A DNA stretch of 64,000 bases, taken from the NCBI RefSeq assembly GCF_905171775.1, contig NC_053491.1, forward strand, positions 112,199,682 to 112,263,681, in the 5' to 3' direction. A model generated the notes under the pieces. The model saw nothing but the letters and a program-made list of their open reading frames with translations. It had not been told where the DNA came from and did not search any database. Numbering within the stretch: the stretch's first letter is position 1; every line of letters starts with the position of its first letter. A program made the translations under genes and the position numbers. Origin of the DNA: Rana temporaria. Taxonomy: Eukaryota; Chordata; Amphibia; Anura; Ranidae. Positions 1 to 11,111 of the stretch are shown piece by piece.

Positions 1-810
1 TTCCCTCCATATTACAGGTGTCTCTGCCCCCAGGGAAGCCCCAATTACCACCTTTCACAATGCCCCTCTGTTAAAGGGATGCAAACTTCATATCCCTTGT
101 CCCCACCTAATGTAAATTTCAAAACAATAAAGGAGAAAACTAGACTTTTATATTATATGTATATATGCCAATCAATAGGTAAAGAGCACCTGCTTTTAGT
201 ATTATTATCAATGACAGCAACCTGAACCTTGACCTGAGATTCAATATGAAGTCTTTCACAGAGCAAAAGATTAACATTTATTTCAGCGAGCAAAACACAT
301 ATTTGCAAAAGTCTTTTGTCTGGCCAACCGAAAACCTAAAGGCCGCACGTTCACCTGATGTAAAAAGACTTGCCTCTATCCCACCCCCCTTAGAGCAGAA
401 AATGTTTTTTTTTTTTTAAATAACAAATGTCTATACTTACCTGCTCTGTGGAAAGGAATTGCACACAGCGGCCTCGATCTTCATTTTCTCCGGGCGCCCA
501 CCGGCACTCCTGGCCCCTTCCCTCTGTCCGGTGCCCCCATGGTAAGCCTCTTCCCATTGAGGGAACTCATGCGTGCTCACTCCCGAGCCCCGCTGCTACG
601 TCCGTCGACACAGATAGTGGCCCCTGTTCCCTCGTCACTGGCTTTGATTGACAGCAGCGGGAGCCAATGGCTTCCGGTGCCCCAGCAAAGCAAGCAAGAC
701 CCAGAAGTGAGGGGAGAGAAGAGCTGCAGACATACACATCGCTGGATCGATTGAGGGCTCAGGTAAGTAAAAGGAGGGTGGTGAGGTGGGATGCTGACAC
801 CTAAACATTT
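1..810. other. Non-coding stretch, probably repeat-derived
   Basis: No gene is supported. From about 420 to 770 there is GC-rich sequence bounded by an inverted pair (a cttacctg-like motif near 437 and caggtaagt near 760), which looks like the interior of a dispersed element. No clear target duplication was found. A short poly-T lies near 405-417. Confidence 0.35.
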
Positions 811-814
811 CAAC

Positions 815-1329
815 TTAAAGTGGAGGTTCACCTGGAAATAAAAATGTTTACCCTTAGATTCCTGCTCATTTTGTCTAGGGGAATCGGCTAGTTGTTTTAA
901 AATCGAAGCTGTACTTACCGTTGTAGAGAGAGATCTTCTCCGCCGCTTCCGGGTATGGGCTGCGGGACTGGGCGTTCCTATTTTGATTGACAGTCTTCCG
1001 ACAGGCTTCCGACGGTCGCATCCATCGCGTCACGAGTAGCCGAAAGAAGCCGAACGTCGGTGCGCAGGCGCCGTATAGAGCCGCACCGACGTTCGGCTTC
1101 TTTCGGCTACTCGTGACGCGATGGATGCGACCGTCAGAAGCCTGTCGGAAGACTGTCAATCAAGAAGGAACGCCCACTCCCGAAGACCCATACCCGGAAG
1201 CGGCGGAGAAGATCGCTCTCTACAACGGTAAGTAATGCTCGGATTTTAAAACAACTACCCGACTCCCCTAGACAAAATGAGCATCAATCTACGGGTAACA
1301 TTTTTTTTATGGGTGAACTTCCGCTTTAA
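815..1329. mobile_element. TTAA-flanked foldback MITE
   Basis: The element is bounded by TTAA at 815-818 and 1326-1329. Its ends are inverted (AAGTGGAGGTTCACC on the left, GGTGAACTTCCGCTT on the right), and the arms pair over nearly the whole length, including a long GC-rich core around 945-1215. A TTAA target duplication is the hallmark of the piggyBac and Kolobok superfamilies; I cannot decide between them. It is non-coding: reading frames that read the same on both strands here are a consequence of the palindrome. A relative lies at 14806-15237. Confidence 0.8.
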
Positions 1330-1438
1330 TGCAAAGAATGCATTATTAGAGCCTGCCAAGTTTTATAACAACACACAAATAAGTGGAAACAAAGTAACTT
1401 TTCATTCTTTTATTAAAGGAAAGAACTCCGAAGGAAGT

Positions 1439-2187
1439 TTAACCATTTAAAGACCAAACCTTTTCTGACATTTGTTACTTACAAGTAAAAAATCTGTATT
1501 TTCTGCTAGAAAATTACTTGGAACACCCAAACATGATATATATATATATTTTTTAGCAGAGACCCTAAAGAACAAAATGGTGCTTGTTGCAATATTTTAT
1601 GTCACACCATATTTGCGCAGCGTTTTTTCAAACGCAATTTTTTTAAAAAAAATACACTTTAATCAATTTAAAAAAATTAAACAGTAGGAAGTGGACACAG
1701 GGGACAAAAAGGCTAACATGTTTCACATCATGGATAGATGCTTACTCATAGCTATGAGCATCTATCCATGATGCGAAACATGTTAGCCTTTTTGTCTCCT
1801 GTGTCCACTTCCTACTATTGATTGCAAATTTGCATGAATTTTTGGATGTCATACAGCTTTGGATTCTATCCTTTATTCATTTTGTTTAAAAAAATCGCCT
1901 ATCAGAGTGCGGCAGTCCAGGATCATTTTTTTTCCTAAGGGAAAACGGCAGTGGAGCTTCGTGAATGGCTAACTTGTCTTCTGGGACACACACAGGTCCT
2001 AGAAGACACAGGCGAGGGGGGAAGTGACCTAGGAGCTCCGCGGTATAGGAAGTGGCAGTTTAGGACAACTGCCTAGCAACAGGGTGTTTCTGGTAAGTAA
2101 AAAAATATTTTTTTATCCAAATGTTTTTTTATATGTTTCCATGAGTGTTTTAATGCAATTTTTTTTAGGGTGGACCTCCACTTTAAA
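1439..2187. mobile_element. TTAA-type element remnant(s)
   Basis: The left end, TTAACCATTTAAAGACC, resembles the TTAACCACTT termini of the large TTAA elements elsewhere in the window. A different TTAA-type right end (GGTGGACCTCCACTTTAA) closes at about 2187. The two ends do not match each other, so this is probably fragments of two elements. A palindrome at 1683-1816 interrupts the stretch. Non-coding. Confidence 0.35.
1683..1816. repeat. Near-perfect 134-bp palindrome
   Basis: The sequence AGTAGGAAGTGGACACAG at the left is matched by CTGTGTCCACTTCCTACT at the right. The arms pair almost without mismatch, with the centre near the motif atagctat at about 1748-1755. It would form a long hairpin as RNA or single-stranded DNA. 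No target duplication is evident. Confidence 0.85.
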
Positions 2188-2306
2188 TTCTCCTGCTCCT
2201 GACGATCGCACAATACCACATATGTGTATGTTAGTTGTTGTATGTACCTGTAGTACAGGCCAAACACAATAGTGCGCATTTTGGTTTTTGTTTTATCCTA
2301 CCTAAA

Positions 2307-2733
2307 GCCCCATACACACGATCGGACTTTTTGACAACAAACTTCAAAATGAGCAGGTTTTCCAAAAAATTTGACCATGTGTACGCTCCATCGGACAAAA
2401 TGAGCAGGTTTTCATTGGACAAAAGTTGGCCTTGAAACGGACAAACTTTTCGGCAACAAAAGTCCTACAATGCAAAGTCCTATCGTGTGTACAGAAATCC
2501 TTCGGACTTTAGTTCAAACTACAAACACGCATGCCCAGAACCAATGTTAAAATCAACCAACAATAGCAGAAGTTGACCAAAGGGTGGCGGTAAAGAGCAG
2601 AAAAATCATGTGATTTTGGAAAAGTTTGCAGAAAAAGTCCTGCCGTGTGTATGCTATGGGTGTTCCCGGCCAACGTCCTTCAAACAAAAATCCACAGAAA
2701 AGTTTGTTTGAAGTCCTACCGTGTGTATGGGGC
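2307..2733. mobile_element. Harbinger-type MITE
   Basis: The termini are inverted (GCCCCATACACACGATCGG on the left, the complementary CGTGTGTATGGGGC on the right) and flanked by TAAA/TTTA. The CATACACACGA terminus follows the same pattern as the ends of the autonomous Harbinger at 42625-52398. Non-coding. Confidence 0.7.
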
Positions 2734-2759
2734 TTTATACGCATTGAGACTGACACTAA

Positions 2760-3129
2760 GGCCTCGTACACACAATAGGTTAACCAGAGGACAACGGTCT
2801 GATGGACCGTTTTCATCGGTCAAAACCGATCGTGTGTGGGCCCCATAGGTTATTTAACCATCGGTTAAAAAAAAAGCCAACTTGCTTTAAATTTAATCGG
2901 TTAAAAATCCACGCATGCTCAGAATCAAGTCGACGCATGCTTGGAAGCATTGAACTTCGTTTTTTTTCAGCACGTCGTTGTGTTTTATGTCACCGCGTTC
3001 TGACACGATCGTTTTTTTTAACCTATGGTGTGTAGGCGCGACGGACCATCAGTCAGCTTCATCAGTTAACCGATGACAACGGTCCTTCAGACCGTTCTCA
3101 TCTAATGGACTGATTGTGTGTACGAGGCT
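2760..3129. mobile_element. Harbinger-type MITE (GGCCTCGTACACAC ends)
   Basis: The left end GGCCTCGTACACACAATAGG pairs with the right end near 3110-3129, and both sides carry TAA (2757-2759 and about 3130-3132). The subterminal motif GACAACGGTC recurs inverted near the right end. It is close to the MITE at 29881-30193. Non-coding. Confidence 0.75.
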
Positions 3130-3650
3130 TAACACTAATTTGAAAAAATAAAAATTCTGTCCAATCTGAGGCTATCACAGTAATCAGGTGACCGGGAACT
3201 GGGAGTTCCAGGTCCTGGTCGTTAGTACGGGGCCCAGGGCTCACGTTGAGATCCCGGTCTCTGTGCTGGGAGCGTGGCATACGGCATACAAATATACATC
3301 CCAGAATTAAAAAGCCTAGTCTAATTTGTGTTACGTTGGCGTAAAGAAGTTCAATGATAGATTAACAAACAGACAGCCCCTGCCCCGCCTATAGCTGGCC
3401 TTCACAGCAAGGAGCACATTGGAGAGCAAGCACACGAAAGACAAAACCAGAGAAAATTCCGAGCTCAACTCACCAACCAGTCTGCTTACCACCTGAATTA
3501 ACCTGTCCAACATGCGTTAAAAACAGGGGTTTAATCAGCACACATTTGCAAATGCATGCGGAAGCTGTAAGGCCCCTTCATGGCACCCTGTATAACTTGC
3601 AGTCCAGTCCTCGTCATATTTATGCGATTTTCTGATCTTGTGTACGGGCC

Positions 3651-4051
3651 TTAAAGGGTCACTAAAGGGAAACATTTTTCTAGCTAAATAGCTTCCTTTA
3701 CCTTACTGCAGTCCTGGTTTCATGTCCTCATTGTTCGTTTTTGCTCTGATGTTGCTGTAATTCTTCTCTGTTCTGGACACTTCCTGGTTGTCTGTTTCCT
3801 GATGACCACAGTACTGGGAGATTCTAGTTTCATTTTCCAAACCATCACTGCTCTATGGCTCTGTCTAGCACAGAGGCAGGATAACATGCAAAAACGAAAC
3901 TAGATGCAAAAACGAAACTAGAGGTACATTATATGATTGATTTTTATCTATTTTTAATCAATTTTAAAAGGAATCAGTTAACTATTATGTCTCTATACCC
4001 TGTAAACAGTCATTTCAGCAAAAAAATGTTTTTCCTTTACAACTCCTTTAA
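3651..4051. mobile_element. TTAA-flanked MITE
   Basis: TTAA occurs at 3651-3654 and 4048-4051, with inverted ends (AAAGGGTCACTAAAGGGAAA on the left, TTTCCTTTACAACTCCTTT on the right). It resembles the TTGTAAAGG family at 35571-36928 and 57236-57735. Non-coding. Confidence 0.65.
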
Positions 4052-4269
4052 GACACACAACTACTACACATTCGGAGGAGTGCTGCTGTAGTCAGTGAGA
4101 GGGAATTCCACCTGTGAAGACAAAAGCAAGTGAAGGGAGAAAACAGCACAGACCACTAGTTAGTAAAAAGATCGAAGAGCTTTATTAAAAACAACATATT
4201 TGTATACTCATAATATAAAATGTGAGAGTGCAATATAGTCCACGAGAAAGAGCCCCCACAACACAGTCA

Positions 4270-4865
4270 GGCCTCGTACACACGACCGAGAACCTCGACG
4301 GGCGAAACACATCGAGTTCCTTGTCGAGTTCCTTGTTAGGCTTGTCGAGGAACTCGACAAGCTTGCTTTGCGTACAAACTGTCAAGCCAAAATCTCCTCG
4401 TTCTCAAACGCGGTGACATACAACACATACAACGGCAGGGGAAGTTCGATTCCACTGGCTAAACTCTTGGGGTTGCTTTTGCTAACTTCATGTGTTTGCG
4501 TGTTAAATAAAAGTTTGGTTAGAGACGATTTGCACTTTTCAGTCTGTTACAGCTTTAAAAATGTGTTATCTCCATTACAAATGCTACTTTTACTCCCGTC
4601 TCATACTTTAATCTGAGCATGCGTGGGTTTCTTAGCATACAGACGTTCGAGTTTCTCGTCGAAAACCAGCCTGACCAGGAACTCGACGAGCCAAATCAGA
4701 CCAAATCGAGGAAATAGAGAACTTGCTCTCTTTTTGGCTCGTCGACAGTTCTCGACAGTTTCCTCAACAAAAATGTACACACGACCGGTTTCCTCGGCAA
4801 AAAAATATCTCCCAGCAAGGTTCTTGCTGGTTTTTGCGGAGAAACTCGGTTGTGTGTACGAGGCC
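4270..4865. mobile_element. Harbinger MITE, internal-deletion derivative
   Basis: The element has ends GGCCTCGTACACACGACCG and its complement, and a perfect TCA target duplication (4267-4269, 4866-4868). Its interior matches the full-length Harbinger in this window at two separate places. Positions 4475-4556 resemble the 5' leader at about 42830-42907 (both contain GGTTTGGTTAGAG-like sequence). Positions 4606-4635 resemble the right subterminal region at about 52147-52175 (TCTGAGCATGCG). The genes between them are gone, so it looks like an ancestor of this lineage with a large internal deletion. Confidence 0.8.
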
Positions 4866-5023
4866 TCACAAGAAAAGGATGGATGAGCAGCTACAGTGTC
4901 CGGATCACTGGGTGGCCGCCAGCTAAGAGGTGAAGAGCTTGGCTGGATGCCAGAAGTCTCTGCTCCTGCTTGGCTCACTCAATCCCACGGACAGCCGCTA
5001 GTATGGCACTTTTAACCCCTGCT

Positions 5024-5330
5024 AGCGGCATGAAGAAAATAAATAAATGTGGCCGAAAAGTGCCGCTACCGAAACGCTTTGCATGCGCTTCTGCAGCGGG
5101 GCCCATTCATTTTAATGGGCAGGGGCAATAGAGGAGCAGTGTATACACCGCTTCAAAGATGCTGCTTGCAGGACCTTTTCTAACATCCTGCAAGCGCACT
5201 TCTCCAGTGTAAAAGCACTCGGGCTCTCACACTGGGGCTGCAGGAGAAGCGATTTTCAGGCGCTTTATAGGTGCAATTTTTAGCCATTTAGAACCGGAAA
5301 AACGCCTTCAGTGTGAAAGGGGTCCCAAAG
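5024..5330. mobile_element. MITE-like fragment (CACTGGAGAAG/TGTGAAAGGGG family)
   Basis: The stretch has partial internal inverted repeats and a right end reading CAGTGTGAAAGGGGTCC. The start of the fragment near 23108 (GGCCCCTTTCACTCTGAGG) looks like the complementary terminus of the same family. Boundaries and superfamily are uncertain. Confidence 0.35.
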
Positions 5331-5975
5331 CGGGGTCACAGGACGCGTTCTTCAACTCAAGAACAGGAAGAGGAGGAGTCCTCGAAATGCAAGACTTCTG
5401 GAATCCAGTCTAGCTTTTTCCCAGTTACACAAGTTACACAAGTTACACAAAATATCAGGGAATTAGTTAAAAAAAAATCAAATGTTCTAGTTTTCTGTTT
5501 CTGTAATGTCCACATGGGCGATAATTAAATCAGATGAGCAGTTATTACAAGCATGTATTTCAAAGTGCTTACCAGAATGTGGTGAATATTAACAGACAAT
5601 ATTATATCACTGATAAGACTTTCACTTATCCATGCCATTGGTAATGTTACAGGTTATTACACCACACTATTTGTGCAGTAGATTCTTTATGGATACCCAA
5701 GGGACCAATCACTTCTTCTATGATAATTCCCTTGGGTGAATGTAGTGCCAAAGATCTGTAGGGCACCTTCACAAAATATTCTCAGTGTTCACTCTTTGAA
5801 CAGAAAAATGTACAATGCAATCACCAAAACTAGATTTCAAAGACAATTAATATTCATCGTGCAAGATATATGTAACAACGAACTTCATAATAAAACTGAT
5901 AGTCAAATAGCCTGGCTGATAACCAGAAGGAAAGATATTAGCTCAGTCAGCTAAAATTAGCCATACAGGTATATA
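5331..5975. other. No recognised feature
   Basis: There is no gene or clear repeat here. A short triplet of ACAAGTTAC units lies near 5424-5448. Confidence 0.4.
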
Positions 5976-7065
5976 CAGTGCCTTGAAAAAGTATTCATAC
6001 CCCTTGAAATGTTCCACATTTTGCTATGTTACAACCAAAAACATAAATGTATTTTATTGGGACTTTATGTGATAGACCTATACAAAGTGGCACTTAATTG
6101 TGAAATGGGAGGAAAATTATAAACGGCTTTCAACATTTTTTACAAATAAATCTGAAAAGTGTGGCATGCATTTTTATTCAGCCCCCTTTACTCTGATACC
6201 CCTAACCAAAATCTAGTGGAACCAATTTCCTTCAGAAGTCACCTAATTAGTAAATAGAGTCCACTTGTGTGCAATTTAATCTCAGTATAAATTTAGCTGT
6301 TTTGTGAAGCCCTCAGAGGTTTATTAGAGAACATTATTGAACAAACAGCATCATGAATGCCAAGGAACACACCGGGATAAAGTTGTAGAGAAGTTTAAAG
6401 CAGGGTTAGGTTATAAAAAATATCCCAAGCTTTCAACATCTCAAGGAGCACTGTTCAATCCATCATCTAAAAATAGAAAGAGTATGGCACAACTGAAAAC
6501 CTACAAAGACATGGGCATCCACCTAAATTGACAGACCGGGCAAGTAGAGCATTTATCAGAGAAGCATGGTAACTCTGGAGGAGCTGCAGAGATCCACAGC
6601 TCAGGTGGGAGAATCTGTCTACAGGACAACTATTAAGTCGTGCACTTCACAAATCTGGCCTTTATGGAAGAGTGGCATAAAAGCCATTGTTTCAAGAAAG
6701 CCATAAGAAGTCTCATTTGCAGTTTGCGAAAAGCTATGTGGGGGACACAGTAAACATGTAGAAAAAGGTGCTCTGGTCAGAAGAGACAAAAATTGTACTT
6801 TTTGGCCTAAAAGCAAAACGCTTTGTGTGGCAGAAAATAAACACTGCAACACACCCTGAACACACCATCCCTACCGTGAAACATGGTGGTGCCAGCATCA
6901 TTTTGTGGGGATGCTTTTCGTCAGCAGGGACAGGGAAGCTGGTCAGAGTTGATAGGAAGATAGTTGGAGCCAAATACAGGGCAATCTTAGAAGAAAACCT
7001 GTTAGACTCTGCAAAAGACTTGAGACTATGGCAGAGGTTCACCTTCCAGCAGGACAACAACTCTA
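5976..7065 (+). mobile_element. Tc1/mariner-like transposon, 3'-truncated and decayed
   Basis: The left end starts CAGTGCCTTGAAAAAGTATT directly after TA, the target dinucleotide of Tc1/mariner elements. It is followed by a roughly 370-bp non-coding leader and a broken transposase reading frame. Recognisable transposase sequence stops just after 7060 and no matching right terminal repeat follows, so the 3' end is lost. Confidence 0.85.
6353..7065 (+). pseudogene. Tc1-like transposase pseudogene
   Basis: From the ATG at 6353 the frame meets a stop at 6386-6388. The N-terminal helix-turn-helix part then continues in another frame (segments KVVEKFKAGLGYKK, YPKLSTSQ around 6377-6450). The catalytic part is open from 6768 and shows SEETKIVLFGLKAKRFVW, TIPTVKHGGASIILWGCF and FTFQQDN, all typical of the Tc1 DDE domain. 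The position normally written WSDE in this family reads WSEE, so the usual first aspartate appears as glutamate. The family motif after FQQDN is degenerate, and the C-terminal third is missing. This is a dead copy with at least one frameshift, one stop and a 3' truncation. Confidence 0.85.
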
Positions 7066-7186
7066 AACAGTGTGATGGAGGAATCTCCCCTGCTGGCTAT
7101 TGTATTCAGACAACCGCGGTTGACTGACAGAATGCTGTCTCTAATCAGCCAACAATTTTCCATCAAGGTCCTTCAATCTATCATTC

Positions 7187-7374
7187 AGGCCGGGTTCACA
7201 CTAGCTGTGGCCATGGCTCGCAGCAGGGGGGTCCTGTGCGTCCCTGTTCTATGTTTCAGGGACAAATCAGGCCCTATTTTTTGGCTGAATTTGGACCTGG
7301 AATGGAGCCAAAGTCGCACAGGACCCTTTTCCAGTGCAGACTGCGGCCTCCCCGGAGCTGTGTGAACCGGCTCC
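7187..7374. mobile_element. Short foldback MITE
   Basis: The ends AGGCCGGGTTCACACTAGCT and (reverse) GGAGCCGGTTCACACAGCTC form imperfect terminal inverted repeats. No clear target duplication was seen. Non-coding. Confidence 0.5.
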
Positions 7375-7493
7375 ATTAAGTGTAATGTAACGACAGGGCC
7401 ACTCATAGCTTGTATTTCAGTAGGAATTGGTGGGAATTGGAACCGCATATGGCCAGCTTTAGAACTGCAACATGAGCAATAATGCCGGGTACA

Positions 7494-7830
7494 CATGGTC
7501 GAAATTTCCGACAACTAATGTTCGATGGGAGCTTGTTGTTGGAAATTCCGACCGTGTGTAGGCTCCATCGGACATTTGCTGTTGTAATTTCCGGCAACAA
7601 AAATTTGAGAGCTGGTTCTCAAATTTTCCAAAAACAAAACTTGTTGTCGGAAATTCCGAGCGTGTGTTCACAATTCCGGCGCACAAAATTCCACGCATGC
7701 TCGGAATCAAGCAGAAGAGCTGCACTGGCTATTGAACTTAATTTTTCTTGGCTCGTCGTACGTGTTGTACGTCACCACGTTCTTGACGTTCGCAATTTCC
7801 GACAACATTTGTGTGACTATGTGTATGAAA
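7494..7830. mobile_element. Harbinger-type MITE, degraded
   Basis: The left end GCCGGGTACACATGGTCG follows the GGCC..GTACACAC pattern, and repeated inverted AATTTCCGAC blocks fill the interior. It also carries the CACGCATGCTCGGAATCAAG motif seen in other Harbinger MITEs here. The right terminus is degraded or truncated. Confidence 0.5.
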
Positions 7831-8396
7831 GACAAGTTTGAGCCAACATCCGTCGGAAAAAATAGACATGTTCAACAGGTTCAGTTTACGTTCAGCCAAA
7901 AATAATTGGGAAGGTATGCAATTTAAAATATAGCTAAAAAAAAATTGTATTTATTGAAGCTTCCCAGTCTTTATATGTGTGGGTTGCATTAGATTTTATT
8001 TTTCAGGCTAAAAACATATTTGCCAATTTCAGAAATCTTACCAGAAACTCAGCGTCCTTGTCACTTCCTTTGAGATAAACTGAAAGTCATTTTTTCTTAT
8101 CTTTCTTGTGTAAACTACCAATCCCATCACCCCCAGTAATGGAGATGAGCAAAAGCAGACATGGTTAAGGTGGAGCTTCAACCAAAAGGGGAAGTTTCCA
8201 CTTTAAGGCCTCCTCACCCACTTCTCTTTCAGAAATGGCACCTTTCTTTATTTATTTTTTGGGGGGGGGGAGAGGGAGTGGATACTTGGTTTTGACAGGT
8301 ACCTGCATTTACTTCCACTTGGATCGTCTAGCTGATCCGAGCAGAAGTTCTCCTCTCCCTCCTTACCTGCAGCATCCTGAGACACGCAGGGCCAGT

Positions 8397-8755
8397 GCTA
8401 CCACTAGGCAGCCGCCTAGGGCGCACTGCTGCCTAGAGGCCCGGCCACTGGTGTTCCTACTCTCTTCCCTCTGCAGCAAGCAACTAAGTCTCGGCATCTG
8501 CAGGGGGAGGACTGTGTCCCTACTCGTGAATGAATGGAAGCAAGAAAACATTCATTGATGGGCACTGGTAGGCTGAATTGATGGGTGCTGGTAGGCTGCA
8601 TTTAATGGGCGCTGGTAAGGCTGCATTTGATAGGCACTGTTGGGCTGCATTTTATGGGTGCTGGTAGGCAGCATTTGATGGGTGCTTCATTAAAAAGGTG
8701 GGATAGGGCAAAGGGGGTGGAGTCAGGGGTTTCAAAAATCCTTGCACCAGCCCTG
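8397..8755. mobile_element. hAT-type MITE with 8-bp target duplication
   Basis: The ends CAGGGCCAGTGC and GCACCAGCCCTG are inverted and flanked by perfect 8-bp copies of GAGACACG (8389-8396 and 8756-8763). The 8-bp duplication and CAG start are characteristic of the hAT superfamily. Its right half holds a short tandem repeat. Confidence 0.8.
8555..8688. repeat. About 29-bp tandem repeat inside the hAT MITE
   Basis: The motif GATGGGTGCTGGTAGGCTG, with variants, recurs four to five times at roughly 29-bp spacing. Confidence 0.75.
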
Positions 8756-9027
8756 GAGACACGTCACAGGTCCCAGAAGACTTTCAAAACCCTTCATGAT
8801 GTGCAGTGGGCACCTGGCTGTGAAACTGCAAGCTGTCACTGCCAGGGTGCCCACAGTTAGGATGGCAGCACCGGGGACCGAAGGCGGGTGGAGCGCAGCG
8901 CTGGATCCTGGGACAGGTGAGTGTTTGTTTATTAAAAGTCAGCAGCTACAGTTTTTGTAGATGCTGACTTTTAATTTTTACAAAAAATTACTGGAGCTCC
9001 TCTTTAAGGTCCAAATTGAATGGCAAC

Positions 9028-9184
9028 TAGGGTTGCCACCTCATGCTTTTATAACTGAACACATATAAATTACACAGGTTCTGTGGCTGATTAAGGTGGT
9101 AATTAAACTCACTGCATTAAATTAGCCTCAGAACCTGTGAAATTTATATGTGTTCAGGTTTAAAGGGATGAGGTGGCAACCCTA
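9028..9184. mobile_element. Small hAT-like MITE
   Basis: It has perfect 17-bp inverted ends (TAGGGTTGCCACCTCAT and its complement). It is flanked by 8-bp sequences ATGGCAAC and ATCGCAAC, which match at 7 of 8 positions. The interior also folds back. Non-coding. Confidence 0.75.
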
Positions 9185-9548
9185 ATCGCAACCATGGCTC
9201 CCTCCATAGATACAGTGTAGCAGTGAACCTAACCACCCAGGGACAGGAAAGTTGTTGTTCACAGGATTACCAGGTGAACAAACAAAGGCCACAGCCTACC
9301 TCCCTATTGTTACTGAACATATTGCACCCCTTTATGGGTATTAGTTGAACTTTACACAGTGCCCAGTGTAGGTAAAGTTTATACAAATACTGCAAATAAC
9401 TAATTATATAGCACTATATTGTCTTAATTATATCACTTCAAAAAACAACAAAATAAAGCTAAAATAAAAATCATAAACTTCAATTTTGCTCAAAAGTGTC
9501 CATCCTTAAATATAAATCTAAAAAGTGTCCATGCATTAGACACGTACA

Positions 9549-10140
9549 GAGAGCAGGAAGTGATGTCATCCCGCAGTGCACACCCGGAAGTGATGTAATC
9601 ATACACCTGGAAGTGACATAATCATACACCCAGAAGGGATGTAATCATAAACCTGGAAGTGACATAATCATACACCCAGAAGTGATGTAATCATAAACCT
9701 GGAAGTGACATAATCATACACCCAGAAGTGATGTAATCATAAACCTGGAAGTGACATAATCATACACCCAGAAGTGATGTAATCATAAACCTGGAAGTGA
9801 CATAATCATACACCCAGAAGTGATGTAATCATAAACCTGGAAGTGACATAATCATACACCCAGAAGTGATGTAATCATAAACCTGGAAGTGACATAATCA
9901 TACACCCAGAAGTGATGTAATCATAAACCTGGAAGTGACATAATCATACACCCAGAAGTGATGTAATCATAAACCTGGAAGTGACATAATCATACACCCA
10001 GAAGTGACATAATCATACACCCATTAGTGATGTAATCATACACCTGGAAGTGACATAATCATACACCCAGAAGTGATGTAATCAAAGACCTGGAAGTGAC
10101 ATAATCATACACCCAGAAGGGATGTAATCATACACCTTGA
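9549..10140. repeat. 23-bp satellite with 46-bp dimer structure
   Basis: About 25 tandem copies of a 23-bp monomer are present, arranged mostly as an alternating pair: a type with TGATGTAATCATAAACCTGG and a type with TGACATAATCATACACCCAG. The first and last monomers are more diverged. Non-coding. Confidence 0.9.
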
Positions 10141-11111
10141 AGGAAGGATGAGTGAGCCGATTGCATAGTTTTTTTATGAAGCAGTTACCTTGGCATCTCT
10201 CTATGATGTCTACCTTTGTGTGAGGTATAGTACTATCAAATGTGAGTGGGAATTTGTATGAGAGGATTTGTTTAGCGTTTTAATAAATATTAAAGGTTTC
10301 TCCCTACAGAGGCTTTCCGTATGCTACTTCCAAAAAGTGCACATTGATATATCGATGTGATGAGAGGAGAAATACCTAGCCCAAGCTTGATGTGGATGGT
10401 GAAAACCTCTGTAAATGCTGAATGACTTACCTGTAGTGGGTGGTCTTGCAGAGTTGGTGAGTTTTCTGGTGTGATGGTGGAGGATCACTGGAGCTCCCAT
10501 GAACAGGTAATTGGAAGCAAGTTTATTTCTGGCACAGTACATTGTATTTGGTAAGAAAGTAGAAATTCTAATACACGGACACTTTTAAGAAATATTGTTT
10601 CCATTGTTTTTTTTTTACTGATTATTACAGACTACTTTTATTTTACCTGTGTCTTCACTATAATCAGACATTTGTGGGCACACAATATTATAAACTGTAC
10701 TCTTTCTGTAATGCAATATTAATTTCCTAATGTTTTTGTTCGCCACAGAGTTATATATGAAATAAAATCAATTAGATAGTAAAACAAGAGACAGTCTGCA
10801 GCCCCTAGATATTGGCTGCCCTAGGCCTTGGCTTAAGTAGGCAATCCACAAATTCATGTTTGAGCCACATTATAATAAATCACCATGGTTCAGAGCCTTT
10901 CCGGTTTAATTTTATTGGTACTTGTTATTGACTGCAAATTGTTAGATGGCCTTGCGGATAGTTAAGAATCGGTGGAATGATAGAAACATTTGTTAGTTGA
11001 GTATAGATGTGCTGCTCCCTACTGCCTGTATTTGAAAATAGTTGTTTCTTGTTAAGGTTACAAATGTACATCACTTCCTGTCTCTGTAAGGCTGAGTCAG
11101 AAACCCTAGAG
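10141..11111. other. No recognised feature
   Basis: AT-rich sequence with no supported gene. A short fragment near 10797-10840 (GCTGCCCTAGGCCTTGGC) resembles the hAT-type repeat at 31966-32949. Confidence 0.4.

Larger units (their letters stand above)
8165..9007. mobile_element. Possible TTAA element hosting a hAT insertion
   Basis: TTAA occurs at 8165-8168 and 9004-9007, with similar inverted ends (AAGGTGGAGCTTCA on the left, GGAGCTCCTCTT on the right). A hAT MITE (8397-8755) lies inside. The end match is short, so this is tentative. Confidence 0.4.

Noticed and set aside
875..1235. Similar peptides encoded on both strands (MTVFRQASDGRIHR)
   Set aside because: The identical peptide on opposite strands results from the palindromic MITE; it is not a duplicated gene.
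9549..10140. Possible CRISPR-like array
   Set aside because: The 23-bp monomers are contiguous with no unique spacers, and the context is a vertebrate genome. It is a satellite.
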